Both the position numbers and the translations under genes were made by a program. The notes below the pieces were generated by a model. The model was not told where the DNA came from. It searched no databases and saw only the letters and a program-made list of their open reading frames with translations. A stretch of 64,000 nucleotides of DNA from Planctomycetaceae bacterium (GTDB taxonomy: Bacteria; Planctomycetota; Planctomycetia; Planctomycetales; Planctomycetaceae). Location of the stretch: the NCBI GenBank assembly GCA_002726205.1, contig PBSL01000030.1:1-64000 (forward strand), given 5' to 3'. This document shows positions 17,566 through 25,883 of the stretch, piece after piece (position 1 is the first letter of the stretch; every line of letters begins with the position of its first letter).

Positions 17566-19434
17566 ATGAGCTTGCGTCACAAATGCCTGGTCCTGTTGCT
17601 GATCTCCGGGTTGGGCCACACGGCGTTTGCCGCCGGTGACCTGTACAATCACGTTTCGCACGGCCCGATTCTCGGTCGACTGAGTGCCCATGGCGTGGGC
17701 ATCTGGGCCCGGACTCTGCGGACGGGGGCCTTTGCGGTTCGCTACGGAACCGATCCCCGCCGTCTCGACCAGCAAACCAAACCCGTCATCACTCACCTCG
17801 GCCACGACAACACCGGCTGGGTCCACATCACCGGCCTCGCAGCTGACACGAAGTACTACTACGAGTTGTTCATTCCCGGCCAGACCGGGTTGACCGGAAA
17901 ACAGGGTTCGTTTCGGACACTGCCGGACTCAGCCAAGCTCGTCGATCCGGACCTCAATCCCCGCGGACTGTTCAATTTCAGCTTCGAATTCGCCTGCGGG
18001 AACAATCAGAATCCCGGTCACAGCAACGGGCCGGGTCTTCCCACCTTCGCCACGATGCTCAAGCAGTTGCAGGACCGGATTCACTTCGCGATTCTCAACG
18101 GCGACTGGCTCTACGAGTCGCGTCGCGAATACCAGCCCGACCAGTGGCTCAAGCAGGTCGACCGCCGCGCAGCCGACACGCCACAGGTCGTCAATGTGGC
18201 GCCCGCCGTCGTCGGCGTCTGGCAGAACTACAAGCAATTCCTCGAACAGGGGCACAACATGGCGATCTGGCATCGCCATGTCCCCAGTTTCTTCACGTTT
18301 GATGACCACGAGATCCTCAATGACGTCTGGGGCGCCGGTTCACCGGGCCTGCGTGACCGGCGAGCCGTCTTCCGAGATGTCGGCGTCCGCGCCTGGTATG
18401 ACTACCTTGGCTGGAGCAATCCGACACGCTTTCCACAACGCATCCGTTTCGGCCGGGGACGTGTTCGGGACGACCGGAGCGTGCTCGAAGATCGATCGGC
18501 GGATTTCAGCAAACTCGACCTGGCCCAGGCCAACAACCTGCACATTCACTGGGGAACCAAGACCGACGGGATCAACGACAACAAGCTCGACGGCGTCGGT
18601 GGCACACCCAATGCGGGGGTCTACCGCATCGTCAAGATCCTCGACAAACACCGCCTGAAGATCGCACCGGAAACCAGCATGGACGAAACCGTGTCGTACT
18701 CGATCGGTCGCCGTTCGTACTTTCGCTTGACGGTCGCCAATTGCGATTTCTTCGTTCTCGACACCCGCAGCCAGCGACAGATGCACGACACCAAGAACCC
18801 GGCCAAGAAGGGACTCTCGATGTTGGGCCCAATCCAGCGCGACTGGTTACTCGACGGCGTCAAGACCAGCAAAGCGGACTTCGTTTTCGTCGTTTCCAGT
18901 GTCAATTTCATGGTCCCGCATATCGGCGGCGGCAAGGTACGCGCCACGAACAAGGACGACGCCTGGACGGTATTTTTCGACGAGCGCGAACGCTTGATCA
19001 ACGCCTGGGACAAGCTCGACAAGCCGGTCTTCGTATTGACCGGAGATTTGCACAACAGTTTCGTCATCCGCATTACCGACAACGTCTGGGAATTCGCCTC
19101 CGGCCCCCATAACTCCAACAACCATTGGGCCAGCGACGAGGGCGACCGCCCGGCCAACGGGCGATTCCAGTACGGGCCACGGCCGGTCGATATTCGCTGG
19201 AGCAGTTACTTCAAGACCGACATCCCCCGGTTCAACCTGCGCACACCCTATTTCTGCGTCGTTCAACTCAACAATGTCTTCAACAATCCCAAGATTCCCG
19301 GAGGCACCCGCCGCGTGGCCTTCCCGCGTCCGCAGGTCATCTTCCAGTACTACAACGGCAAGTCCGGACAGCTGGAATATGCCGAGTCGGTATTGGCACG
19401 ACCGAAACTCCCGCCGAAGAAGGCTGTCCGTTGA
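17566..19434 (+). CDS. PhoD-like alkaline phosphatase / metallophosphatase, exported
   Basis: A 622-residue protein with a signal peptide (MSLRHKCLVLLLISGLG, cleavage after AFAA). An N-terminal fibronectin-like PhoD_N domain (about residues 25-120) precedes the metallophosphatase domain. Metal-binding motifs include NGDWLYE, FDDHEILND and TGDLHNS. The family hydrolyses phosphomono- or diesters outside the cytoplasm. Compared with shorter PhoD proteins there is extra sequence between the motifs. AGAGGA lies five bases before ATG 17566; upstream open frame to 17371 lies inside the previous gene. The next gene begins in its stop codon (TTGA). Confidence 0.88.
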   Translation: MSLRHKCLVLLLISGLGHTAFAAGDLYNHVSHGPILGRLSAHGVGIWARTLRTGAFAVRYGTDPRRLDQQTKPVITHLGHDNTGWVHITGLAADTKYYYELFIPGQTGLTGKQGSFRTLPDSAKLVDPDLNPRGLFNFSFEFACGNNQNPGHSNGPGLPTFATMLKQLQDRIHFAILNGDWLYESRREYQPDQWLKQVDRRAADTPQVVNVAPAVVGVWQNYKQFLEQGHNMAIWHRHVPSFFTFDDHEILNDVWGAGSPGLRDRRAVFRDVGVRAWYDYLGWSNPTRFPQRIRFGRGRVRDDRSVLEDRSADFSKLDLAQANNLHIHWGTKTDGINDNKLDGVGGTPNAGVYRIVKILDKHRLKIAPETSMDETVSYSIGRRSYFRLTVANCDFFVLDTRSQRQMHDTKNPAKKGLSMLGPIQRDWLLDGVKTSKADFVFVVSSVNFMVPHIGGGKVRATNKDDAWTVFFDERERLINAWDKLDKPVFVLTGDLHNSFVIRITDNVWEFASGPHNSNNHWASDEGDRPANGRFQYGPRPVDIRWSSYFKTDIPRFNLRTPYFCVVQLNNVFNNPKIPGGTRRVAFPRPQVIFQYYNGKSGQLEYAESVLARPKLPPKKAVR

Positions 19435-20474
19435 AGATCACGAGTCTGCGCGGCTGCCAACCGATTGCCGAGAACTCGCCGGCCGACTGGAGAACCACGA
19501 TCGGCCAGATCCTGGTCGCGATCGAGACCGACACCGGCCTTGTCGGCTACGGTGTTGGTGGGGGCGGTGCCGCGGGCATCCACGTCATCGAGGCCGAATT
19601 GCGTTCGGCCCTAATCGGGCGTGACCCGAGTCCGATCGAGGAGATCTGGGACGATCTCTACGAGTTGATGCTGCCCTACGGCCAACGCGGAATTGCCATC
19701 ATGGCGCTCAGCGCGGTCGATCTCGCGCTCTGGGATCTCCGTGGCAAGGAAGCAGGTCGCCCCGTCGCCGACCTGCTGGCCGGAGACCAGGGTAGCCGCG
19801 TCGGTGAACCGCTGCCCACCTACATTACCGTTTGGGACGGCCTGGCCGAAGCATTCGCAACCGGGCACCGGGCCTTCAAGTTGCACGTCGAACGCAACAG
19901 CGGCCCCGAACGCGTCGCCCGGGTCCTGGACACGGTTCACCAGGCTCGCGAGCTGGTTGGCCCCGGCGTCCCGCTGATGGTCGATGCCTGGATGAAGTGG
20001 GATCTCGACACCACGCTGGCCGTGGCCGAGGGATGCCAGGATCTTGGCGTGGACTGGATCGAGGAGCCGTTACCGCTGCACGATATCGACGGTTATTTGC
20101 GGCTCGCCCGCGAATCACCGATCCCGATTGCCGGCGGTGAACACGAGTACACGGCCCGGGCATTCCAAACGCTGATCGACCAGCGTTTGCACCAGGTACT
20201 GCAACCGGATGTCTGCTGGTGTGGCGGGTTGACCGAACTCGTCAAGATCTACCGGATGGCCCAGGGGACCGGGATCCGCGTCTGCCCGCACCGTGGTGCG
20301 GAACCGTGGTCACTGCACGCCCTGGCCGGGCTGGATCCGGATCCCCTGCCCGAGTCGGGACGGCCGTGGATGACCTGGGTTGGCGGCCAGCCACCCATCA
20401 TCGACGGCAAGATCACGCTCTCGGACCGCCCCGGATTGGGCGTCGAGATTGACGAGGACGCGCTGCCGCTGTGA
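19431..20474 (+). CDS. Enolase-superfamily sugar-acid dehydratase, rhamnonate-dehydratase-like
   Basis: A 347-residue mandelate-racemase/muconate-lactonising-type protein. Metal ligands appear as Asp185 in DAWMKWD, Glu in IEEPLP and Glu in GGEHEYT, and the block QPDVCWCGGLTELVKI closely resembles L-rhamnonate dehydratases. The second-strand KxK acid-base motif of many relatives is replaced by KLH. CPHRG supplies a candidate catalytic His. The predicted reaction is dehydration of an aldonic acid to its 2-keto-3-deoxy form. The start is TTG overlapping the upstream TGA, with AAGAAGG before it; an upstream start in the open frame would overlap 306 bases and lacks sense. Confidence 0.85.
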   Translation: MKITSLRGCQPIAENSPADWRTTIGQILVAIETDTGLVGYGVGGGGAAGIHVIEAELRSALIGRDPSPIEEIWDDLYELMLPYGQRGIAIMALSAVDLALWDLRGKEAGRPVADLLAGDQGSRVGEPLPTYITVWDGLAEAFATGHRAFKLHVERNSGPERVARVLDTVHQARELVGPGVPLMVDAWMKWDLDTTLAVAEGCQDLGVDWIEEPLPLHDIDGYLRLARESPIPIAGGEHEYTARAFQTLIDQRLHQVLQPDVCWCGGLTELVKIYRMAQGTGIRVCPHRGAEPWSLHALAGLDPDPLPESGRPWMTWVGGQPPIIDGKITLSDRPGLGVEIDEDALPL

Positions 20475-20499
20475 CCGACAGCGTAGCAATCGCCACGGT

Positions 20500-21294
20500 C
20501 TACTTGTTCGCCTCTCGGAACAACCGCGACCTCAAGCCAACCCGGTGCAACCAGAACCGAGTCAGCACGCCCAGCGTCCCCAGGCCGTAGCGAATGCTCC
20601 TGAACAGGCTGATGCTCGAGGCCTCGTCGAAATACCTCACCGGCACGGGAATGTCGCCCAGTTTGAATCCGAAATGGACAGCCTGGGCCAGAAACTGGCT
20701 GTCGAAGACGAAGTCGTCGGAATTGCCGTCAAGTGGTATCGTCTCGAGGACCTCCCGGCGATAGGCACGGAAGCCACTGTGGAAATCGCCGAGGTTCTGT
20801 CCCAACGCGACATTCTCGATGGTGGTCAACACCCGGTTGGCCACGTATTTCCAACGGGGCATTCCGCCGGCCAACGCCTCTCGTCGTGTGCGAATCCGTG
20901 AGCCCAGCACACAATCGCAGATCCCCAATCGCAGGATCTCCACGGCAACCGTCAACAGCCGCGCGTCGTACTGGTAGTCGGGGTGGATCATCACGACGAA
21001 GTCAGCCCCCGCCTCGAGCGCCCGGCGATAGCACGTCTTCTGGTTCGCCCCGTAGCCCCGGTTGGCATCGTGCGCGACGACGGTCAGCCCCAGTCTCTCG
21101 GCAATCTCCACGGTGTCATCACTGCTGTGATCGTCGACCAGAATGACTTCATCGACGGCATCAACCGGCAGGTCGGCCACCGTTCGTTCCAGAGTCGCGG
21201 CGGCATTGTACGCCGGCATCACCACCACGGTTCGCCCTGCCTCGGGTGCGACCGCTGCCTGGCGGGTTCGAGTGGCCGTGGCATGCTCGTCCAT
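20500..21294 (-). CDS. Family 2 glycosyltransferase
   Basis: A 264-residue GT-A-fold protein. The nucleotide-sugar site is visible at the start, [13 protein letters not shown], then [12 protein letters not shown] and the HPDYQYD region carrying the D-x-D-like metal motif. It resembles dolichyl-phosphate-mannose-synthase-like enzymes in order and length, but lacks a C-terminal membrane anchor. The product is likely an undecaprenyl-phosphate sugar or surface glycan unit. It stands alone, convergent with the dehydratase and divergent from the ceramidase gene. ATG 21294 has no clear ribosome-binding site. Confidence 0.88.
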   Translation of the reverse strand: MDEHATATRTRQAAVAPEAGRTVVVMPAYNAAATLERTVADLPVDAVDEVILVDDHSSDDTVEIAERLGLTVVAHDANRGYGANQKTCYRRALEAGADFVVMIHPDYQYDARLLTVAVEILRLGICDCVLGSRIRTRREALAGGMPRWKYVANRVLTTIENVALGQNLGDFHSGFRAYRREVLETIPLDGNSDDFVFDSQFLAQAVHFGFKLGDIPVPVRYFDEASSISLFRSIRYGLGTLGVLTRFWLHRVGLRSRLFREANK

Positions 21295-21352
21295 GCCGTC
21301 ATTTTCAACCTCCGGCTACCGGGCCGACAACCCCCAACCCGAAGAAGCGTGC

Positions 21353-21382
21353 TGCGACAACTTCGTCCACGCCGGTTACAAT
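21353..21382 (+). promoter_or_regulatory. Candidate promoter for ceramidase-like gene
   Basis: TACAAT (21377-21382) is a good -10. The -35 candidate TGCGAC (21353-21358), 18 bases upstream, is weak. The implied leader of about 35 nt fits the ATG at 21424 better than the GTG at 21403. Confidence 0.35.
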
Positions 21383-21423
21383 GATCGCGCCGGTCAAACC
21401 GGGTGCATTTCAAGGACACGCCC

Positions 21424-23403
21424 ATGACTCTTCGCCACGCCGTCGTCTTTCTCGCGTTCCTCGCCGCCGTTGCCCAGCCAGTCTCGGCAGCCGCCCCCAA
21501 GTCTTCCGCCGACGGTTGGCAGGCCGGCGTGGCCCGCGTGGTGATCACGCCGGAGAAGATGATCTGGATGTCCGGCTACGGCGGGCGTTCCCATCCCGCC
21601 GAGGGCAAGATCCATGATCTGTGGGCCAAGGCCGTCGCCTTGCGGGATCCCACCGGCAAGACGGTCGTCTTCGTCTCGACCGACCTGATCACGGTCCCGA
21701 TCAAGATGGTCAACGCGGTGATGGCCGAGGTAACACAACGCCACGGCCTGGGGCGTTCTGAGGTGATGTTCACCTGCTCGCACACGCACTGTGGACCGGC
21801 CGTTGATGACATGCTCAGCTACATGCTGGCGATGAAGGAAACCGACTGGGCAGCCGTTCGTGCTAACCAGAAAGTCATGGATGCCAAGATCATTTCCCTG
21901 ATCGGGGCCGCCTTGAAGGACCTCAAGCCGGCAGCCGTCTCCTCGGGCAACGGCACCTGTGCGGTCGCATCGAACCGTCGCACGCCGCGAGGGATTGGGC
22001 CCTACGACCACGATGTGCCAGTCCTGCGAATTGCCTCGCCCGACGGACACCGGTTGCGAGCGGTCGTTTTCGGCTACGCCTGCCACAACACCGTGATGGG
22101 TTTCTACAAGTGGAGCGGTGATTACGCGGGATTTGCACAGCTGTATCTCGAAGGTCGCCACCCCGGGGTCACGGCCCTGTTCTTCTCGGGATGTGGCGCC
22201 GACCAGAACCCGTTGCCGCGGCGCCGGCTCGAGCTGGCCGAAAAATACGGCCGAATGCTTGGTGTCGCCGTCGACCGGGTTCTCGAGGAGCCGATGACTC
22301 GAATCGGTGGCCGGATTGCCTCACGATTCCAGAACATCGAACTGGCCTTCCACGAACTGCCCACCAAGAAAGCCCTGCTGGAAGTCCAGAAGACCGGCAA
22401 CCGCTACCGGAAAGCCTGGGCCGGCAACCTGCTCAAGCAATACGAACTCTACGGCCGACTGCTGCCGAAATACCCCTATCCGATCCAATCCTGGCAGTTG
22501 GGAAATCAGGTCAGCTGGGTTGCCCTCGGTGGGGAAGTCGTCGTCGATTACGCCCTGCGGCTGAAACGCGAGTTGGCCGTCAAGCAACGCGGGCACAGCA
22601 CCTGGGTGACCGGGTACGCCAATGACGTCATGGCCTACATTCCCTCGGAACGGGTTCTCGCCGAGGGTGGCTACGAGGGAGAATCCTCGATGGTGTACTA
22701 CCAGAAGCCATCGAAATGGAAGACTGGCCTCGAGCGAGCCATCGTCGAGACCGTCCTGGCCCTGGTTGCAGACAATCGCAGACAGGCCGCGCTGCCGTTG
22801 CAGCTCCCGGGAAAGTCACTTTTTGACGGCAAGAGTCTCACCGGTTGGAAAAAGACCACCTTCGGGGGCCAGGGCGAAGTGACCATTCGCAACGGCCAGT
22901 TGATTCTCGAAATCGGAGCGGACATGACCGGGGTGACCTGGAACCGCCCGCAACCGCCGCCAACCTGGGACTACGAGATCACGCTCGACACCATGCGAGT
23001 GGACGGACACGACTTCTTCTGCGGACTGACGTTTCCTGTCGGCAAGGATCCCTGCAGCCTGATCCTGGGTGGCTGGGGCGGCGGGGTCTGTGGACTCTCG
23101 AGTATCGACGGCAACGACGCCAGCGAAAATGACACGACCGGCTACCAGGAATTCCAGAACGGTCGCTGGTACCGTGTCCGTTTGCAGGTCACCCACAAGC
23201 GGATCAGAGCCTGGATCGACGGAAAAGAACTGCTTGACCAGCCCCTGAAAGGCCACAAGATCGGAATTCGCGGTGAGGTCGACCTGTCGCGGCCACTGGG
23301 GCTGGCCACCTGGCAGACCGCCGGTGCTGTTCGCAATCTACGAATCCGAACGATCACCGCCGCCGAACGCCCCAGCAAATCGCCTCGGAAGAACCCGAAA
23401 TGA
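21424..23403 (+). CDS. Exported neutral ceramidase-like enzyme fused to a DUF1080-like domain
   Basis: A 659-residue protein with a signal peptide (cleavage near VSAAAPK). Residues of about 35-440 match the neutral/alkaline non-lysosomal ceramidase N-terminal domain, with the FTCSHTHCGP zinc-site block and the GYACHNTVMG block. From about residue 463 a second domain begins, KSLFDGKSLTGWKK, matching the opening of the DUF1080 (3-keto-disaccharide hydrolase-like, concanavalin-type) fold. Planctomycetes often carry ceramidase-like proteins of unknown substrate, and true sphingolipid hydrolysis is not assured. AAGGA lies upstream of ATG 21424. The glycosyltransferase gene is divergent. Confidence 0.85.
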   Translation: MTLRHAVVFLAFLAAVAQPVSAAAPKSSADGWQAGVARVVITPEKMIWMSGYGGRSHPAEGKIHDLWAKAVALRDPTGKTVVFVSTDLITVPIKMVNAVMAEVTQRHGLGRSEVMFTCSHTHCGPAVDDMLSYMLAMKETDWAAVRANQKVMDAKIISLIGAALKDLKPAAVSSGNGTCAVASNRRTPRGIGPYDHDVPVLRIASPDGHRLRAVVFGYACHNTVMGFYKWSGDYAGFAQLYLEGRHPGVTALFFSGCGADQNPLPRRRLELAEKYGRMLGVAVDRVLEEPMTRIGGRIASRFQNIELAFHELPTKKALLEVQKTGNRYRKAWAGNLLKQYELYGRLLPKYPYPIQSWQLGNQVSWVALGGEVVVDYALRLKRELAVKQRGHSTWVTGYANDVMAYIPSERVLAEGGYEGESSMVYYQKPSKWKTGLERAIVETVLALVADNRRQAALPLQLPGKSLFDGKSLTGWKKTTFGGQGEVTIRNGQLILEIGADMTGVTWNRPQPPPTWDYEITLDTMRVDGHDFFCGLTFPVGKDPCSLILGGWGGGVCGLSSIDGNDASENDTTGYQEFQNGRWYRVRLQVTHKRIRAWIDGKELLDQPLKGHKIGIRGEVDLSRPLGLATWQTAGAVRNLRIRTITAAERPSKSPRKNPK

Positions 23404-23465
23404 CCCGGGAAGGCCTCGCCGAGAGACGCGGCCGACCGCTGCCGCGGAAAGCCGGCTTGCAGTGG

Positions 23466-23495
23466 TTGACCCCTCTCGTGCCCGCTGTCTAGGAT
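23466..23495 (+). promoter_or_regulatory. Promoter for DAHP synthase gene
   Basis: TTGACC (23466-23471, 5 of 6) and TAGGAT (23490-23495, 4 of 6) are 18 bases apart. The start near 23502 gives a leader of about 115 nt. No terminator-like or riboswitch-like structure was recognised in it. Confidence 0.5.
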
Positions 23496-23616
23496 TGCCG
23501 GGGACGCGTCCAGCATGGCCCTGCTTCACGCCCTGGCGACCCGAACGGGTTCCGGGGCGTTGTTCGTTCGCTCCATCACGGACACATTTGCCTGCGAAGA
23601 CAAGACGAGGACCACG

Positions 23617-24630
23617 ATGATCGTTGTCATGAAACAACAGGCCACCGACGAGATGATCCACTCGGTGGCGGCGCGAATTGAATCGATGGGCCTGAAAGCC
23701 CACGTGATCGTCGGCACCGAACGGACCGTCATCGCCGCGATCGGCGAGAAGCGTGATGGCGAGCAGGAGACACTCTCGAGCCTCGAGGAGGTCGACAAGG
23801 TCGTTCCGATCCTGGCCCCCTACAAGGTCGCCAGCCGCGAGACGAAGTCCGAACCGACGGTCGTCCGCTCTCACGACCTGATCCTCGGGGGCGGCCACGT
23901 TGGCGTAATTGCCGGCCCCTGTTCGGTCGAGAGCGAAGAACAGATCCTCGAATCGGCCCGGCAGGTCAAGTTGGCCGGCGCAACGGGCCTGCGGGGGGGA
24001 GCGTTCAAACCCCGCACGAGTCCCTATTCCTTCCAGGGACTCAAGGAGGAGGGCCTGAAGCTGCTTGCCGCCGCACGCGAGGAAACCGGGCTGGCAGTCG
24101 TGACCGAGGTGATGACGCCCGACCACGTTTCGCTGGTCGGCAACTACGCCGACGTGCTCCAGATCGGAGCCCGCAACATGCAGAACTACCACCTGTTACA
24201 AGCCGTCGGCGAATCCGACAAGCCGGTGCTGTTGAAGCGGGGGCCCTCGGCGTCGATCGACGAGTTCCTGCTGGCCGCCGAGTACATTCTCGACCAGGGC
24301 AACGCCCAGGTGGTGCTCTGCGAGCGTGGCATCCGCACCTTCGAAACCCACACGCGTTTTACCCTGCCACTGGCGACTGTTCCCTACCTGCGTCAACGCA
24401 CTCACCTGCCAATCGTCATCGACCCCAGTCACGGAACCGGAGTCGCGTCACTGGTCTCGCCGATGGCCGTAGCGGCAATAGCCGCCGACTGCGATGGGCT
24501 GATCATCGAGGTACACCCCAACCCGGCCGAGGCACTCAGCGATGGTGCCCAGTCGCTGACACCCGCCCAGTTCGCCGACACGATGATCCGGTGCCGTTTG
24601 GTGGCGGAAGCGTTGAGCCGATCGATTTAG
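23617..24630 (+). CDS. aroF: 3-deoxy-7-phosphoheptulonate (DAHP) synthase, class I beta
   Basis: A 337-residue enzyme that condenses phosphoenolpyruvate and erythrose-4-phosphate, the first step of the shikimate pathway. The N-terminal 70 residues form the ferredoxin-like regulatory domain of the Thermotoga-type enzymes ([14 protein letters not shown]). The barrel shows [26 protein letters not shown] and the C-terminal DPSHGTG metal site. GAGG lies six bases before ATG 23617; the frame extends to 23515 without a ribosome-binding site. It is a single gene with its own promoter candidate. Inhibition by an aromatic amino acid through the N-terminal domain is known in the family but not shown here. 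Confidence 0.95.
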   Translation: MIVVMKQQATDEMIHSVAARIESMGLKAHVIVGTERTVIAAIGEKRDGEQETLSSLEEVDKVVPILAPYKVASRETKSEPTVVRSHDLILGGGHVGVIAGPCSVESEEQILESARQVKLAGATGLRGGAFKPRTSPYSFQGLKEEGLKLLAAAREETGLAVVTEVMTPDHVSLVGNYADVLQIGARNMQNYHLLQAVGESDKPVLLKRGPSASIDEFLLAAEYILDQGNAQVVLCERGIRTFETHTRFTLPLATVPYLRQRTHLPIVIDPSHGTGVASLVSPMAVAAIAADCDGLIIEVHPNPAEALSDGAQSLTPAQFADTMIRCRLVAEALSRSI

Positions 24631-24711
24631 CACGATCAATGCGACCCGCGCAACCCTTACGCTGCGAGAAGGCGTCTGAATTGCCAATTTGGCGCCGTTG
24701 ACGAGTTTTTC

Positions 24712-24741
24712 TTGTCGCCCGCGAGAAACGTGAGATAAGAT
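24712..24741 (+). promoter_or_regulatory. Candidate promoter for glycine-rich protein gene
   Basis: TTGTCG (24712-24717) and TAAGAT (24736-24741) are 18 bases apart. The -10 abuts ATG 24743, so that ATG could not be translated from this transcript, which supports the start at 24779. Confidence 0.4.
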
Positions 24742-24778
24742 TATGGAAACAGGTAGAAGTTCCGTCAGGAGAACACCC

Positions 24779-25672
24779 ATGGTGTCTCGTTTTTCAAAGA
24801 TCGCTGTTCCCGCCGTCTTGGTCGGGTTGGTTCTCGCCTCAGCTCTCTCGGCCGCATCCCGTACACGGAACCGGCCAATCTCCAAGCCCAAGTTCGACCC
24901 GGTCGCGCCACGGGTGGAGTTGTTCCAGGGCATCAAGGACGGAAAGCTCTCGGCTCAACTGATCCTGAAGAACTCCCGTCAGGGTAACGTGCTGATCGAA
25001 AACAAGACCGATCGTCCAATCACCGTCAAGCTTCCCGACGCGGTCGTGGGAGTGCAGGTGCTCAAACAGGCCGCAGGCATGGGTATGGGCGGCGGCGGTA
25101 TGGGCGGTGGCGGCATGGGTGGCGGAGGCGGTGGCGGCGGTGGCGGCGGTCAGTCATCCGGCGGAGGCATGGGTGGCGGCGGCATGGGCGGCGGCGGCAT
25201 GGGCGGCGGCATGGGCGGTGGCGGTGGCGGTATGGGTATGTTCTCGATCCCCCCCCGAAAAATCGTCCGTCTTGCCTACCGCGGTGTCTGCCTCGAGCAC
25301 GGAAAGCGTGAGCCCAGTTCGCGAATGCGGTACAAGCTGGTTCCCGTCAAGGATTACTCGAAGGATCCCGGGTTGGCGGAACTGTTGTCCCTGGTCGCTC
25401 GCGGCCGAATTGCCACTCCGATTGCCCAGGCTGCGGCCTGGAATCTCAACAGCAAGATGACCTGGCAGGCGTTGGCAGCCAAGCGTTACTCGCGCCTCGG
25501 TGGCGGTTACCACCCACCGTATTTCCACCTGCAGCACCTGATCAAGGCACGCGAAGTGGTGGCCTGGTCACGGGCCATGGGCGCCAAGCGTCAGCGACAG
25601 GCCCCGCGGGTCGAGCCGACTCGTCCAGCACAGGGAATCCGCACCTTCGACGGTGCGGCAGCCACCCGCTGA
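24779..25672 (+). CDS. Exported glycine/methionine-rich protein
   Basis: A 297-residue protein with a signal peptide (hydrophobic VPAVLVGLVLASALSAA) and a central low-complexity block at about residues 99-157 made of GMGGGG-type repeats. The flanking parts are globular-looking and contain no recognised domain; the C-terminal third is basic. AGGAG precedes ATG 24779 and a candidate promoter and strong terminator frame it as a single-gene transcript. Gly-Met-rich spacers in exported planctomycete proteins have unknown function. The repeat is encoded by GC-rich codons and is the most repetitive DNA in the window. Confidence 0.75.
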   Translation: MVSRFSKIAVPAVLVGLVLASALSAASRTRNRPISKPKFDPVAPRVELFQGIKDGKLSAQLILKNSRQGNVLIENKTDRPITVKLPDAVVGVQVLKQAAGMGMGGGGMGGGGMGGGGGGGGGGGQSSGGGMGGGGMGGGGMGGGMGGGGGGMGMFSIPPRKIVRLAYRGVCLEHGKREPSSRMRYKLVPVKDYSKDPGLAELLSLVARGRIATPIAQAAAWNLNSKMTWQALAAKRYSRLGGGYHPPYFHLQHLIKAREVVAWSRAMGAKRQRQAPRVEPTRPAQGIRTFDGAAATR

Positions 25673-25704
25673 AAGCACCGGACCCTCACAAATCACGGCA
25701 TTCC

Positions 25705-25740
25705 GAAAACCCGTCCCCCGACATCGGGAGGCGGGTTTTC
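25705..25740 (+). terminator. Intrinsic terminator after glycine-rich gene
   Basis: A long hairpin pairs GAAAACCCG (25705-25713) with CGGGTTTTC (25732-25740), with further pairing of CCCCG and CGGG inside, followed by TTCATTTT. This is the clearest plus-strand intrinsic terminator in the window and ends 32 bases after the stop. Confidence 0.85.
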
Positions 25741-25883
25741 TTCATTTTCACCGGCTCACGGACGTTCTTGACACACCTCTGGAGACGTGATTGACTATCC
25801 CCAGACCCTCCGAACCGGGCTCGTTCGGCACCCTGTCGAACCCCGATTGCCCGGTTCACAATTCCTCGCGGAGTGCCCAGGTC

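Noticed and set aside
25075-25250. Tandem DNA repeat or CRISPR-like array
   Set aside because: The repetition is an in-frame GMGGGG protein tract, without unique spacers or fixed repeat length.
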